Below are positions 55,307 to 63,883 of a stretch of DNA of 64,000 nt, piece by piece. The notes beneath the pieces are model-generated. The model made no database searches. It was not told where the DNA came from and saw nothing but the letters and a program-made list of their open reading frames with translations. Every line of letters starts with the position of its first letter. Within the stretch, counting starts at the first letter, position 1. This DNA comes from Ensifer adhaerens. GTDB taxonomy: Bacteria; Pseudomonadota; Alphaproteobacteria; Rhizobiales; Rhizobiaceae. The stretch is from positions 1,674,001 through 1,738,000 of the forward strand of contig NZ_CP015880.1 of the NCBI RefSeq assembly GCF_000697965.2, read 5' to 3'. Made by a program: the position numbers and the translations under genes.

Positions 55307-55998
55307 GCCTTAGCCCGTCCTCGACCGCGGGCGAGATCATCGCTCACCTGCGGTCTCTCGGCTCTGAAGACAATCTCGCCGGCATGGCGCGTTTCGGTAT
55401 CGTCACCGACGCCGCCATCGGGCTTTCCAACGTCGAGCTTCACAAGATCACCCGGCTGGTGAAGACCGATCACCGCCGGGCGCTGGCGCTCTGGCAAACC
55501 GGCATTCGCGAGGCGCGCATCCTGGCCGCCTTCACCGCCGATCCGAAAGTACTGACGCTCGACGAGGCGCGCCTTTGGGCGGAAGATTGCAATTCCTGGG
55601 AAGTGGTCGATACCGTCGCCGACCTTTTTATTGCCGCGCGCTTCGAGCGCGAACTGATTCCGGAATTTGCCGCCGACGAACGGGAATTCGTCCGCCGCAT
55701 CGCCTTTGCGATGATCGCGACGGCTGCGGTTCACCTGAAGAAAGAACCGGACGCAGCGCTTCTCGGCTGGCTGCCGTTGATCGAGCAGCATTCCGGCGAC
55801 GAGCGCAACTTCGTGAAGAAAGCGGTCAACTGGGCGCTCCGGCAGATCGGCAAGCGCAACGCCGCCTGCCACGGCCCGGCCCTTGCGCTTGCGAAGCGAC
55901 TGGCGGAAAGCTCGAACCGCGCCGCCCGCTGGACGGGCAAGGACGCGGTTCGCGAACTGTCGAACGACAAGATCCTGGCAAGGCTTGGCCTCGCCTGA
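55303..55998 (+). CDS. DNA alkylation repair protein, AlkD-like
   Basis: A 231-residue protein of the AlkD/AlkC-type HEAT-like repeat family, whose members remove alkylated bases such as 3-methyladenine and 7-methylguanine. The family pattern is RLWAEDCNSWEVVD, RRIAFAMIATAAVHLKKE and RNFVKKAVNWALRQIGKRN with the Trp and Asp residues in place. GTG 55303 overlaps the stop codon of the dehydrogenase gene (GTGA), which explains the chosen start. Confidence 0.88.
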   Translation: MSLSPSSTAGEIIAHLRSLGSEDNLAGMARFGIVTDAAIGLSNVELHKITRLVKTDHRRALALWQTGIREARILAAFTADPKVLTLDEARLWAEDCNSWEVVDTVADLFIAARFERELIPEFAADEREFVRRIAFAMIATAAVHLKKEPDAALLGWLPLIEQHSGDERNFVKKAVNWALRQIGKRNAACHGPALALAKRLAESSNRAARWTGKDAVRELSNDKILARLGLA

Positions 55999-56013
55999 GT
56001 CTGCTAGCTGAGG

Positions 56014-56502
56014 TCAGTCCTCGCTGGACTTCGCCTGGTCGATCATCATGTAGTCGAGCGGCAGCTCGGTCGTATACTTGATCTGCTCCATGGCGAAGAC
56101 GGAGGAAACGTCGCGGATCTCGATCTTGGCGATCATGCGCTTGTAGAAGGCGTCATAAGCGGCGATGTCAGGCACGACGACACGCAGCAGATAGTCCACG
56201 TCGCCACTCATGCGGTAGAACTCGACGACTTCCGGAAATTCGGACACTACCTCGGAGAAGCGGCGCAACCACTCCATCGAATGGGAGTTCGTACGGATCG
56301 ACACGAAGACCGTGACCTTGGTGTTGATCTTCACCGGATCGAGCAGCGCGACGCGGCGGCGGATGACGCCGTCCTCTTCCATCTTCTGGATACGCCGCCA
56401 GCACGGCGTGGTCGAAAGCCCGACCTTCTTGGCAAGGTCGGCAACGGCCAGCGTGGAATCCTCCTGCAGCAGGCGCAGGATTTTGCGGTCTAGGCGATCC
56501 AT
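56014..56502 (-). CDS. Lrp/AsnC-family transcriptional regulator
   Basis: A 162-residue regulator. The N-terminal helix-turn-helix is KILRLLQEDSTLAVADLAKKVGLSTTPCWRRI and the C-terminal RAM ligand domain follows (VTVFVSIRTNSHSMEWL, FYRMSGDVDYLLRVVV). GAGGGAC lies before the start at 56502; the frame runs 118 codons further upstream over noncoding-looking sequence. No target is adjacent apart from a divergent gap with the uracil-DNA glycosylase-like gene, which lies on the same strand. Amino-acid-responsive control is typical of the family. Confidence 0.92.
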   Translation of the reverse strand: MDRLDRKILRLLQEDSTLAVADLAKKVGLSTTPCWRRIQKMEEDGVIRRRVALLDPVKINTKVTVFVSIRTNSHSMEWLRRFSEVVSEFPEVVEFYRMSGDVDYLLRVVVPDIAAYDAFYKRMIAKIEIRDVSSVFAMEQIKYTTELPLDYMMIDQAKSSED

Positions 56503-56567
56503 AAAAGTCCCTCTCGAATTATTTTTCCCTCTATAGCGCGAAATTGATGAAGATAAAGAAAATTGTT

Positions 56568-57206
56568 TCAGTTCGTGAGAACGAAAACACGTTCGCGCAA
56601 GAAGGGCAGTACGTCCGCTTCGAACCAGGGATTTCGCTTCAGCCAGCCGGTGTTGCGCCAGCTCGGATGCGGCAACGGCAGGATCGCCGGCACGGCGTTG
56701 CGCATCGCGTAGCGCCGCCAGTTCTTCACCGTCTCGGTCATCGATTTCGGACAGTCCGGGCCGATATGCCAGCGTTGCGCATAGTGGCCGATCGCCAGCA
56801 CCAGCTCCACCTGCGGCATCTGCTCCATCACCCGGTGGCGCCAAAGCGGCGCGCATTCGCGCCGCGGAGGCAAGTCGCTGCCATGCGCGTCATAGCCCGG
56901 AAAGCAAAAACCCATCGGCACGATCGCGAATTTCTCCGGATCGTAGAAGCTCTCGCGATCGACAGCCAGCCATTGCCGCAGCCGATCGCCGGACGCATCG
57001 TTGAACGGCAGACCGCTGTCATGCACGCGCAGTCCGGGCGCCTGCCCGGCGATCAGGATGCGCGCCGCGGTGGAGATCACCGCCACCGGCCGCGGCTCGT
57101 GCGGCAGCCGGTCGGCCTCGCCACGCAGCGGGCTGTCGCGACAGATGCGACAGGCCGCAATTTCCGCCCGCAACCGTTCGAGGTGAGCAATGCGGTCGTC
57201 AGGCAT
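56568..57206 (-). CDS. Uracil-DNA glycosylase family protein
   Basis: A 212-residue protein of the uracil-DNA glycosylase superfamily. Features are the CRICRD cysteines near the N terminus, ILIAGQAPGLRVHDSGLPFND (motif I with GQAPG), LVLAIGHYAQRWH and the C-terminal loop LPLPHPSWRNTGW with its His. It resembles the iron-sulfur-associated family, but I cannot show all four cysteine ligands. The first 8 bases overlap the end of the nuclease gene, so the two are probably cotranslated. Confidence 0.85.
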   Translation of the reverse strand: MPDDRIAHLERLRAEIAACRICRDSPLRGEADRLPHEPRPVAVISTAARILIAGQAPGLRVHDSGLPFNDASGDRLRQWLAVDRESFYDPEKFAIVPMGFCFPGYDAHGSDLPPRRECAPLWRHRVMEQMPQVELVLAIGHYAQRWHIGPDCPKSMTETVKNWRRYAMRNAVPAILPLPHPSWRNTGWLKRNPWFEADVLPFLRERVFVLTN

Positions 57207-57870
57207 CGGCGATACCGGAAAAAAGTGCGGTCAGGCGTTCGAGCAGCCAGCTGCGGATCGCCGCAAGCCAGCCATCGATGAGGTGCGGCCCCTCGTCGGG
57301 ATGACCGTTCGTCCGGCGCCACTCCTGCGGTTTCACGAACTCGCCGGCCCAGAGCCCGCGCTGCTCCCGTTCTGCCCTTGCCTCCTCAGCCTCATAGCGC
57401 CCGTAGCTCACCGCATAGCCCGAAAGCACCATCTCGCGCCCGACATCGCGGTGGGCAGCATCGCAAACGCCGAGCTCGCGGCCGTATTTGTCCCGGCCGT
57501 GAAACCGACAGCGCACATCACCTGCCGAGACGAGCGCCCGCAATCTGTCGCGCGCCTCGCGGCCGCAGTCCCAGGCGACGCCGTCGCGCCTGCAGGTCTG
57601 GTCGAGCTCCGGCGCGTCGATACCCTCGATGCGGACGCGTTTACCGTCGATCCGCAGGCTGTCGCCGTCGCTCGCGATCGCCGCGCCCCGTGCCGAACCG
57701 GTCGCAGATCGCTCTCCGACGGGCAGCCTGTCGGCGACAAAGGCGCCGATCGCCAAGAGGATGAGAATGATCCATCCGCCGGCCATGCCGCCACGTCCGC
57801 CGGACGGCGCATGACCGCGGGACCTGCCGCGGCCCTTGGGAAACCGATATGTCGTCCGTCCGAATTTCAC
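57199..57870 (-). CDS. Thermonuclease-family (SNase-like) nuclease
   Basis: A 223-residue protein with a membrane anchor or signal (GGWIILILLAIGAFVADRL) and a staphylococcal-nuclease-like domain: SDGDSLRIDGKRVRIEGIDAPE, RFHGRDKYGRELGVC and SYGRYEAEEARAERE. The family's active-site Arg and Glu/Asp positions are present. It is probably a secreted or membrane-held nuclease. The gene's end overlaps the uracil-DNA glycosylase-like gene's start. An inner Met after GRGGMAGG is an alternative start. Confidence 0.88.
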   Translation of the reverse strand: MKFGRTTYRFPKGRGRSRGHAPSGGRGGMAGGWIILILLAIGAFVADRLPVGERSATGSARGAAIASDGDSLRIDGKRVRIEGIDAPELDQTCRRDGVAWDCGREARDRLRALVSAGDVRCRFHGRDKYGRELGVCDAAHRDVGREMVLSGYAVSYGRYEAEEARAEREQRGLWAGEFVKPQEWRRTNGHPDEGPHLIDGWLAAIRSWLLERLTALFSGIADA

Positions 57871-58085
57871 GCCTGCCCTAACCTCGATTGCCGCGGGACT
57901 GCCTCGCAGACCAGCGCGTCATAAACATGGTCGATTCCAAAAGATTAGAGAAGGAACCTCACACGCAGCGCGATCCATCACGACCTGAACACGGCTGCGC
58001 CACAATGGTTGTCGAATCCTTCACGCACCGCAGCAACTTCTTAAGGATTGCTCACTAGACTGCAACGCAATCGCAACCGTCGCAT

Positions 58086-59627
58086 ATGAGCATGAGTATC
58101 GCTGCCAGCACATCGACCGATAAGATTATCGTCGACAAATCGCGTAGCCATCGAAACAAGGCCGTTTCGAGGACGGTCCGCGCGACGCGTGAGCGGCTGC
58201 AGACAGGCTCGTCGGTGCCCTCGGGCTTCGAGCGCGAGATGCTCAATCTCTACATCGACAGTGCTCTGCATGGCGCGATCGCCATTCCGGTGCTTGTTAC
58301 GCTGATTGCGGCGGTCGGCATCTATCTCTCCGGCAATCTCGGTTTCGTCCTCTGGGCGGTCATGACGCTCTCGGCCCATGCCGTCACGCTCTTCTTTGCG
58401 CGCAAGGCACGCCGGGAAGACATCAGCGCCGAGAAGGTTCCGGTCTGGCGCCGCCGCTTCCTGCTCGGCCAGGTGCTGATGGGCCTCTGCTGGGCGACCT
58501 TCGTCACACAGGATTGCGCGAGCTGCGGCAACGTGCGCTTCGGCTTCTTCGAGGGCACGGTGCTGCTGGTCGCGCTTGCTGCGACCGCCATGGGCACGTT
58601 CCTGCTGCGCAATGCGCTCCTTTACACTTTCGCCCCGGTCGTGGCAGCCCTCGCCTTTGCATCGCTCACGACCGGCGACGTGATCTATATGGGGCTCACC
58701 GGCGTCATCTCGCTGTCGCTGCTCTTTCTGGTGCTGATGACGGATCGCATGAACCGCGCAAGCGTGCACATCCTCTCCGTTCAATCGGAAAAGGACGACC
58801 TGATCGCGGAACTCGAAGTTGCAAAGTCGATGTCCGACGAAGCCCGCCGGCGTGCCGAAGAGGCAAACCTCGCCAAGTCGCGCTTCCTCGCATCCATGTC
58901 GCACGAGCTGCGCACGCCGCTGAACGCCATTCTCGGCTTCTCCGAGGTGATGTCGACAGAGGTTCTGGGCCCGCTCAGCAACCCGACCTACAAGGAATAC
59001 ACCAACGACATCCACCGCTCTGGCGAGCACCTGCTGAACCTCATCAACGAGATCCTCGACCTGTCGCGCATCGAGGCCGGCCGCTACGACCTCAACGAGG
59101 ATTCGGTCAGCCTGGTCGATATTGCCGAGGATTGCATCGGCATGGTGCAACTGAAGGCCCGCGCCAAGAACATCACCATCCACCAGCAGTTCGAACACGG
59201 CATGCCCTCGGTCTGGATCGACGAAAAGTCGATGCGCCAGGTCATTCTCAATCTGCTGTCGAATGCCGTGAAGTTCACCAATACCGGCGGCGAAGTCACC
59301 TTCAAGGTCGGCTGGACCGCGGGCGGCGGCCAGTATCTCTCGATCAAGGACAACGGCCCCGGCATTCCCGAGGAAGAAATCCCGATCGTGCTCTCGGCCT
59401 TCGGCCAGGGCTCGATCGCCATCAAGAGTGCCGAACAGGGCACGGGCCTCGGCCTGCCGATCGTCCAGGCCATCCTCGCCAAGCACAATGGCGAATTCAT
59501 CCTGCGCTCGAAGCTGCGCGAAGGTACAGAGGCGATCGCCATCCTGCCGGCGCGCCGCGTGCTCGAAAGCCTGCCGGCGATCGAGGATGTCGCAGCCCCG
59601 GTTCGCCGCCGCAAGAGCTTCGCCTGA
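58086..59627 (+). CDS. PdhS-type sensor histidine kinase
   Basis: A 513-residue membrane kinase. About six transmembrane helices (roughly residues 60-225) are followed by a coiled linker and the kinase core: H box FLASMSHELRTPLNAILGFS with the phospho-His, the N box ILNLLSNAVKFTNTGG, G1 IKDNGPGIPEEE and G2 GTGLGLPI. The H-box sequence FSEVMSTEVLGPLSNPTYKE and DIHRSGEHLLNLINEILDL is the pattern of kinases that talk to DivK (PleC, DivJ, PdhS, CbrA). It would therefore act in cell-cycle and division control. No response regulator lies next to it. Confidence 0.9.
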   Translation: MSMSIAASTSTDKIIVDKSRSHRNKAVSRTVRATRERLQTGSSVPSGFEREMLNLYIDSALHGAIAIPVLVTLIAAVGIYLSGNLGFVLWAVMTLSAHAVTLFFARKARREDISAEKVPVWRRRFLLGQVLMGLCWATFVTQDCASCGNVRFGFFEGTVLLVALAATAMGTFLLRNALLYTFAPVVAALAFASLTTGDVIYMGLTGVISLSLLFLVLMTDRMNRASVHILSVQSEKDDLIAELEVAKSMSDEARRRAEEANLAKSRFLASMSHELRTPLNAILGFSEVMSTEVLGPLSNPTYKEYTNDIHRSGEHLLNLINEILDLSRIEAGRYDLNEDSVSLVDIAEDCIGMVQLKARAKNITIHQQFEHGMPSVWIDEKSMRQVILNLLSNAVKFTNTGGEVTFKVGWTAGGGQYLSIKDNGPGIPEEEIPIVLSAFGQGSIAIKSAEQGTGLGLPIVQAILAKHNGEFILRSKLREGTEAIAILPARRVLESLPAIEDVAAPVRRRKSFA

Positions 59628-59630
59628 TCC

Positions 59631-60173
59631 ATGCACATCGAAACGCAGCGCCTCAGGCTTCGGGCCTGGGAAGGACGCGATATCGCGCCTTTCGCTCTTG
59701 CCAATGCCGATCCCGAAGTCCGGCGCTACTATTATCCGGCCATTCTGACGCGCAACGAAACGGCAACGATGATTGCCGACTGCGCCCGCCATCTCGCCGA
59801 TCGCGGATTCGGCTTCCTCGCCGTTGAACGCAAATCCGATGGTGCGCTGATCGGCGGTCTCGGCCTTTCTGAGGCTGGAGACGAAATCCCCGGCGGACCG
59901 CATGTCGAAATCGGCTGGATCCTTGCCCGCCCGTACTGGCGGCAAGGATACGCGCTGGAAGCGGCGAGCGCCTGCCTGGACCATGCATGGCGCACACTCG
60001 GCCTTGCCGAGGTTATCGGCTATACCTCGCGCATCAACCAGCCTTCGCGGGCGCTGATGGAAAGATTGGGCATGCGCTCGGATCCGGCTGATGATTTCGA
60101 CGACGTCACGGTACCCGGGGGCAACCCGCTGCGTCCGCATGTGCTTTATCGGGTGAAGGCGCCGGCCCGCTAG
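59631..60173 (+). CDS. GNAT-family acetyltransferase
   Basis: A 180-residue N-acetyltransferase of the RimJ/RimL-like subgroup. Features are IETQRLRLRAWEGRD, EIGWILARPYWRQGYALEAASACLDHAW (the acetyl-CoA binding loop) and INQPSRALMERLGMR. It starts 3 bases after the kinase stop, so it is probably in the same transcript. The acceptor is unknown. Confidence 0.88.
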   Translation: MHIETQRLRLRAWEGRDIAPFALANADPEVRRYYYPAILTRNETATMIADCARHLADRGFGFLAVERKSDGALIGGLGLSEAGDEIPGGPHVEIGWILARPYWRQGYALEAASACLDHAWRTLGLAEVIGYTSRINQPSRALMERLGMRSDPADDFDDVTVPGGNPLRPHVLYRVKAPAR

Positions 60174-60177
60174 CCGG

Positions 60178-60591
60178 TCAGTTCATGAAGCCGTCGAAGA
60201 TCACGACATAGGCGGCATAGACACCGTTGGCGACAATCAGGCAGAGGCAGGCGAAGGAGCCGAGATCCTTGGCGTTCTTACCCATTTCCGAGATTTCGGG
60301 AGAAACGCGATCGACAATTTCCTCGATTGCCGTGTTGATCGCCTCGAAGGCCATCATCAGCAGGAACAGGATCGCCATCGCCACATATTGGAAGAAGGTT
60401 GCGCCGACGATGATGAAAGCGATCATCGCGGCGGCAAAGGCGATCAGCTCGTGGCGAAAGGCAGCCTCGCCGATCAGCCGCTTGGCGCCGCCGAGCGAAT
60501 AGCTCGCAGCGGCAAAGAGATGCCGAATGCCGGTCTGCTTCTCGACAGGACCCGTCTGTCCAATGCGGTGCGTGGTGTTCTTGGCGTCCAT
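60178..60591 (-). CDS. dgkA: Diacylglycerol kinase
   Basis: A 137-residue integral membrane kinase of the DgkA type, which phosphorylates diacylglycerol so it can re-enter phospholipid synthesis. It has three transmembrane helices and the family core [32 protein letters not shown]. In rhizobia, diacylglycerol is released when cyclic glucans receive phosphoglycerol, which would link it to the sulfatase-fold gene at 15.1 kb; that link is inference. The start at 60591 gives the family length. The gene is convergent with the GNAT gene. Confidence 0.93.
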   Translation of the reverse strand: MDAKNTTHRIGQTGPVEKQTGIRHLFAAASYSLGGAKRLIGEAAFRHELIAFAAAMIAFIIVGATFFQYVAMAILFLLMMAFEAINTAIEEIVDRVSPEISEMGKNAKDLGSFACLCLIVANGVYAAYVVIFDGFMN

Positions 60592-60782
60592 TTCGTCTCG
60601 ACAGGGCTTGAAACTGTGCTTGCTTCGACATCGTGATTGAGGCGAATGCAAGGCGGTCTCGGTTGCAGGCACCCAAGACTATAGCTAGGGCGCGCATTTG
60701 CGCTTTGGATAGGCGAGAAGGACGCATCCATCAAGGCCCGGCACGCGACAGCTTCGCGCCCGTGACAGGCCTTGGACAGAAA

Positions 60783-60812
60783 CCGGCCGGCCTTCCTGCA
60801 AAGCCCGGCCGG
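60783..60812 (-). terminator. Hairpin after cobT
   Basis: CCGGCCGG occurs twice, separated by 14 bases, and pairs with itself; on the minus strand it is followed by TTTCTGT. It lies directly after the cobT stop codon. Confidence 0.65.
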
Positions 60813-60819
60813 AACTTCA

Positions 60820-61836
60820 CTATTCCTTGTTGCTGACGCCGGCCTGGGCAAAGGTCGCCATGCCGCTGTGGCAAGCGGCCGCCGCCTTGACGATACCGGC
60901 GGCAAGGGCCGCGCCCGTGCCTTCGCCAAGCCGCATGCCGAGTGCCAGCAGCGGCGTCTTGCCGAGCTTCTCGATCGCGCGCAGATGCCCCGGTTCGCCC
61001 GAAACATGGCCGATCAGGCAATGGTCGAGGGCCGACGGGTTGGCCGCCTTCAGGATCGAAGCCGCAGCGGTCGCCACGTAGCCGTCGATGATGACAGGTA
61101 CCTTCTGGACGCGGGCGGCCAGGATGGCGCCAGCCATGGCCGCGATCTCACGACCGCCGAGGCGACGCATCAGTTCGAGCGGATCGGACAGGTGATCGCG
61201 ATGCAGCGCCACGGCCTTTTCGACCGCGGCGATCTTGCGCTTCAGCACCTCGCCCTCGGAGCCGGTACCCGGACCGACCCATTCTTCGGCCGTGCCACCA
61301 TAAAGGCCGAGATTGATCGCGGCCGCGATCGTGGTGTTGCCGATGCCCATTTCGCCGATGCACAGAAGATCCGTGCCGCCGGCAATCGCCTCCATGCCAA
61401 AGGCCATGGTCGCGGCGCAATCGCGCTCGGACAGCGCGGCTTCCTCGGTGATATCACCGGTCGGGTATTCGAGTGCGAGGTCGAAGACCTTCAGCCCGAG
61501 GTCGTGGCTGACGCAGATCTGGTTGATCGCAGCGCCACCGGCGGCAAAATTCTCGACCATCTGTGCGGTGACGGATGACGGGAACGGGGTCACCCCCTGG
61601 CGGGTGACGCCGTGGTTGCCGGCAAAGATCGCCACCAGCGGCCGGTTGACCACCGGCGCCTTGCCCGTCCAGGCGGCGAGCCAGAAGGCGATTTCCTCGA
61701 GGCGGCCGAGCGCGCCCGGCGGCTTCGTCAGCTGGGCGTCCCGCTCCCGCGCGGCAACGAGGGCTGCCGCATCCGGGCCCGGCAGGTTGCGCAACAATTC
61801 GCGAAAATCATCAAACGGCAGGCCGCTGGCACTCAT
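60820..61836 (-). CDS. cobT: Nicotinate-nucleotide-dimethylbenzimidazole phosphoribosyltransferase
   Basis: A 338-residue cytoplasmic enzyme that activates dimethylbenzimidazole to alpha-ribazole phosphate (CobT; called CobU in the aerobic-pathway naming). Motifs are FAGNHGVTRQGVTPFPSSVT, GEMGIGNTTIAAAI and the C-terminal LGMRLGEGTGAALA with the catalytic Glu. It would use the product of BluB, encoded near 4 kb. It is divergent from cobS. AAGGA lies upstream of the start. No riboswitch is visible upstream. Confidence 0.95.
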   Translation of the reverse strand: MSASGLPFDDFRELLRNLPGPDAAALVAARERDAQLTKPPGALGRLEEIAFWLAAWTGKAPVVNRPLVAIFAGNHGVTRQGVTPFPSSVTAQMVENFAAGGAAINQICVSHDLGLKVFDLALEYPTGDITEEAALSERDCAATMAFGMEAIAGGTDLLCIGEMGIGNTTIAAAINLGLYGGTAEEWVGPGTGSEGEVLKRKIAAVEKAVALHRDHLSDPLELMRRLGGREIAAMAGAILAARVQKVPVIIDGYVATAAASILKAANPSALDHCLIGHVSGEPGHLRAIEKLGKTPLLALGMRLGEGTGAALAAGIVKAAAACHSGMATFAQAGVSNKE

Positions 61837-62083
61837 GGGAGGAATCCTTGCATCATCGTGAAGCTCTATCTACGCCCCTCATAGAGGGCGCCGAAAATTC
61901 GGGCAACGACATTTGCGCCAATCGGCGTCGCCGTCTCGATCCGCGAGCGGTCGCAGACGGCCTATGAAAGGTCTGGGAAAAGTGTGCGCGGCCCTCGCGG
62001 GTGCGCCCGCCCGGCTTGCGAGACTCGCCGCAGTCGGCGAGTTTGGCAGCGGCCGGGTCAATGGCCGCAACCTTGGAGGAGCC

Positions 62084-62872
62084 ATGGGCTTCGTTGGCGA
62101 TTTCTGTGACGATGTGGCGCGGTCGATCGGCTTTCTCAGCCGCATCCCGATGCCTGCGCGTCATTTCGAAGGTTATGACGGGCGCTTGAGCCGTGCCGTG
62201 CGCGCCTTCCCGTTCGCCGGCCTGGCGATCGCACTGCCATCGGCGGCCGTCGCCATGGCCCTCATGGCGCTGCAGGTGAGCTCGCTCTTTGCCGCCTTTG
62301 TCGTCGTCGCCATCCAGGCGCTTGTCACCGGCGCACTGCACGAAGACGGGCTTGGCGACACGGCCGATGGCTTTGGCGGCGGTCGCGACCGCGAAGCGGC
62401 GCTTGCGATCATGAAGGACAGCCGCATCGGCACCTATGCGGCCGTCGCCCTCATCCTCTCCTTCGGCCTGCGCGTCTCGGCGTTCGCCTCGATCCTGCCG
62501 CTCTTTTCGCCGCTGGGCGCCGCCATGGCGATCCTTGGCGCAGCGTGCCTCAGCCGCGCCGCCATGGTCTGGCACTGGTCGTCGCTTCCGCCGGCGCGCA
62601 GCAGCGGCGTCGCGGCCTCGGCTGGCGAGCCGGAACCGGCGGCCACGCGCTTCGCGCTTGCCTTCGGACTTCTTGTCGCAATGCTGCTCTTCTATCTCGC
62701 GCAGGTCCCGGCGCTCGGCGTCATCGCGGCGCTCGTCGCATTCCTTGCCACGGTCAAGGGCTTCGCTCGGCTGGCGATGCGCAAGATCGGCGGACAAACG
62801 GGCGACACGATCGGGGCGACGCAGCAACTGACCGAAATCGCCGTGCTCGGTGCCCTTGCGCTGACGGTTTGA
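62084..62872 (+). CDS. cobS: Adenosylcobinamide-GDP ribazoletransferase
   Basis: A 262-residue integral membrane enzyme that joins alpha-ribazole to adenosylcobinamide-GDP to complete cobalamin (CobS; CobV in the aerobic naming). The signature is GALHEDGLGDTADGFGGGRD, followed by several transmembrane helices and GDTIGATQQLTEIAVL near the end. The start at 62084 has GGAGGAG directly before it; the frame is open 57 codons further upstream, but without a ribosome binding site. It is divergent from cobT. Confidence 0.94.
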   Translation: MGFVGDFCDDVARSIGFLSRIPMPARHFEGYDGRLSRAVRAFPFAGLAIALPSAAVAMALMALQVSSLFAAFVVVAIQALVTGALHEDGLGDTADGFGGGRDREAALAIMKDSRIGTYAAVALILSFGLRVSAFASILPLFSPLGAAMAILGAACLSRAAMVWHWSSLPPARSSGVAASAGEPEPAATRFALAFGLLVAMLLFYLAQVPALGVIAALVAFLATVKGFARLAMRKIGGQTGDTIGATQQLTEIAVLGALALTV

Positions 62873-62907
62873 AACATCGATATATCAAGGGAAAACTGAG
62901 CACGCCC

Positions 62908-63129
62908 ATGGAATCTCCCTGCATTCTCGTCTGTTCGATCGATGACAAGACCGGCTACTGTTTCGGCTGCGGCCGTACCCGCGACGAAGTCGGACGCTGG
63001 ACGCTCTATACCGATGCCGAACGCCGCGCGATCATGAGCGCGTTGCCTGCACGGCTTGAGACCGTCGAACGCAAGCCGCGGCGCGAAACCCGACGCACGC
63101 GCATGGCGAGGGAACGCGGCGAAGCATGA
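62908..63129 (+). CDS. DUF1289 small cysteine protein
   Basis: A 73-residue protein of the DUF1289 family: MESPCILVCSIDDKTGYCFG then CGRTRDEVGRW. Four cysteines (residues 5, 9, 18 and 21) suggest zinc or iron-sulfur binding. The C terminus is very basic. It starts 36 bp after the cobS stop and overlaps the next gene by four bases (ATGA). The frame stays open within cobS, but the conserved region starts here. The function is unknown. Confidence 0.88.
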   Translation: MESPCILVCSIDDKTGYCFGCGRTRDEVGRWTLYTDAERRAIMSALPARLETVERKPRRETRRTRMARERGEA

Positions 63130-63827
63130 CCCGTCTTGCCATCCTGCTCTCGATCCTGGCCATCGGCCTCATCCTGCTGATCATCAACCACGACACCGGC
63201 CGCACCATGGGGCTTGCCAATGACCAGTTCGGGCAACTGGTCTCGCTCGGCGCCATCGCCACGCTGATCGGCGCCGGCATCCTGCAGAGCCGCCACCGCT
63301 TCGGCGAAGGCCTGCGTCAGATCGCCATCTGGCTCTTCGTCGTTCTGGCGCTGGTCTCGGCCTATGTCTACCGCTTCGAGTTGGAGGGCTTCGGTAACCG
63401 CCTGCTCGCCGGCCTCATCCCCGGCCGCGCCACCATCATCACTGACAGCGAGGGACAGCAGGAAGTGGTGCTGCAGAAGATGCTGAACGGTCATTTCGAG
63501 ACCACTGCGACGGTCGACGGCAAGGACATCAGCATGCTGGTCGATACCGGCGCCAGCAACATCGCGCTCACCTATGAAGATGCGGAAAAGATCGGCCTCG
63601 ACCCGGCCAACCTCAACTTTATCGTCACGGTCATGACAGCCAATGGCCGGGCCCAGGCAGCCCCCGTGATGCTTCAGGAGATCTCGATCGGCCCGATCAC
63701 CCGCCGCAACATCGGCGCAACGGTCGCAGCCAAGGGCAAGCTCGATCAGAGCCTGCTCGGCATGAGCTTCCTGTCGACGCTGGAGATGCTGCAGATGCGT
63801 ACCGACGAGCTGCGTCTGCGCGACTGA
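63126..63827 (+). CDS. Membrane retropepsin-like aspartic protease (TIGR02281 type)
   Basis: A 233-residue protein with about three N-terminal transmembrane helices and a C-terminal retropepsin-like domain (clan AA, TIGR02281 type). The active-site motif is SMLVDTGASNIALTYEDA, followed by ISIGPITRRNIGATVAAKG and LLGMSFLSTLE. Such proteins are single-domain proteases that would act as dimers, probably on the periplasmic side. Translation is coupled to the DUF1289 gene. The substrate is unknown. Confidence 0.9.
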   Translation: MTRLAILLSILAIGLILLIINHDTGRTMGLANDQFGQLVSLGAIATLIGAGILQSRHRFGEGLRQIAIWLFVVLALVSAYVYRFELEGFGNRLLAGLIPGRATIITDSEGQQEVVLQKMLNGHFETTATVDGKDISMLVDTGASNIALTYEDAEKIGLDPANLNFIVTVMTANGRAQAAPVMLQEISIGPITRRNIGATVAAKGKLDQSLLGMSFLSTLEMLQMRTDELRLRD

Positions 63828-63883
63828 CCGGCATCGGCCCCGGCGCGCGGTCGTGCCACGCATAGAAGCAAGGGGAGCACGGC

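Noticed and set aside
58041..60140. Long minus-strand frame of 699 residues across the histidine kinase and GNAT genes
   Set aside because: The plus-strand frames match well-known families with intact motifs; the long antisense frame has biased composition typical of GC-rich shadow frames and no ribosome binding site.
61837..62083. Possible cobalamin riboswitch in the cobT/cobS gap
   Set aside because: The B12-box GCCACTG-type block and the CGCTGTGACGG-type block seen before bluB are missing here on both strands.
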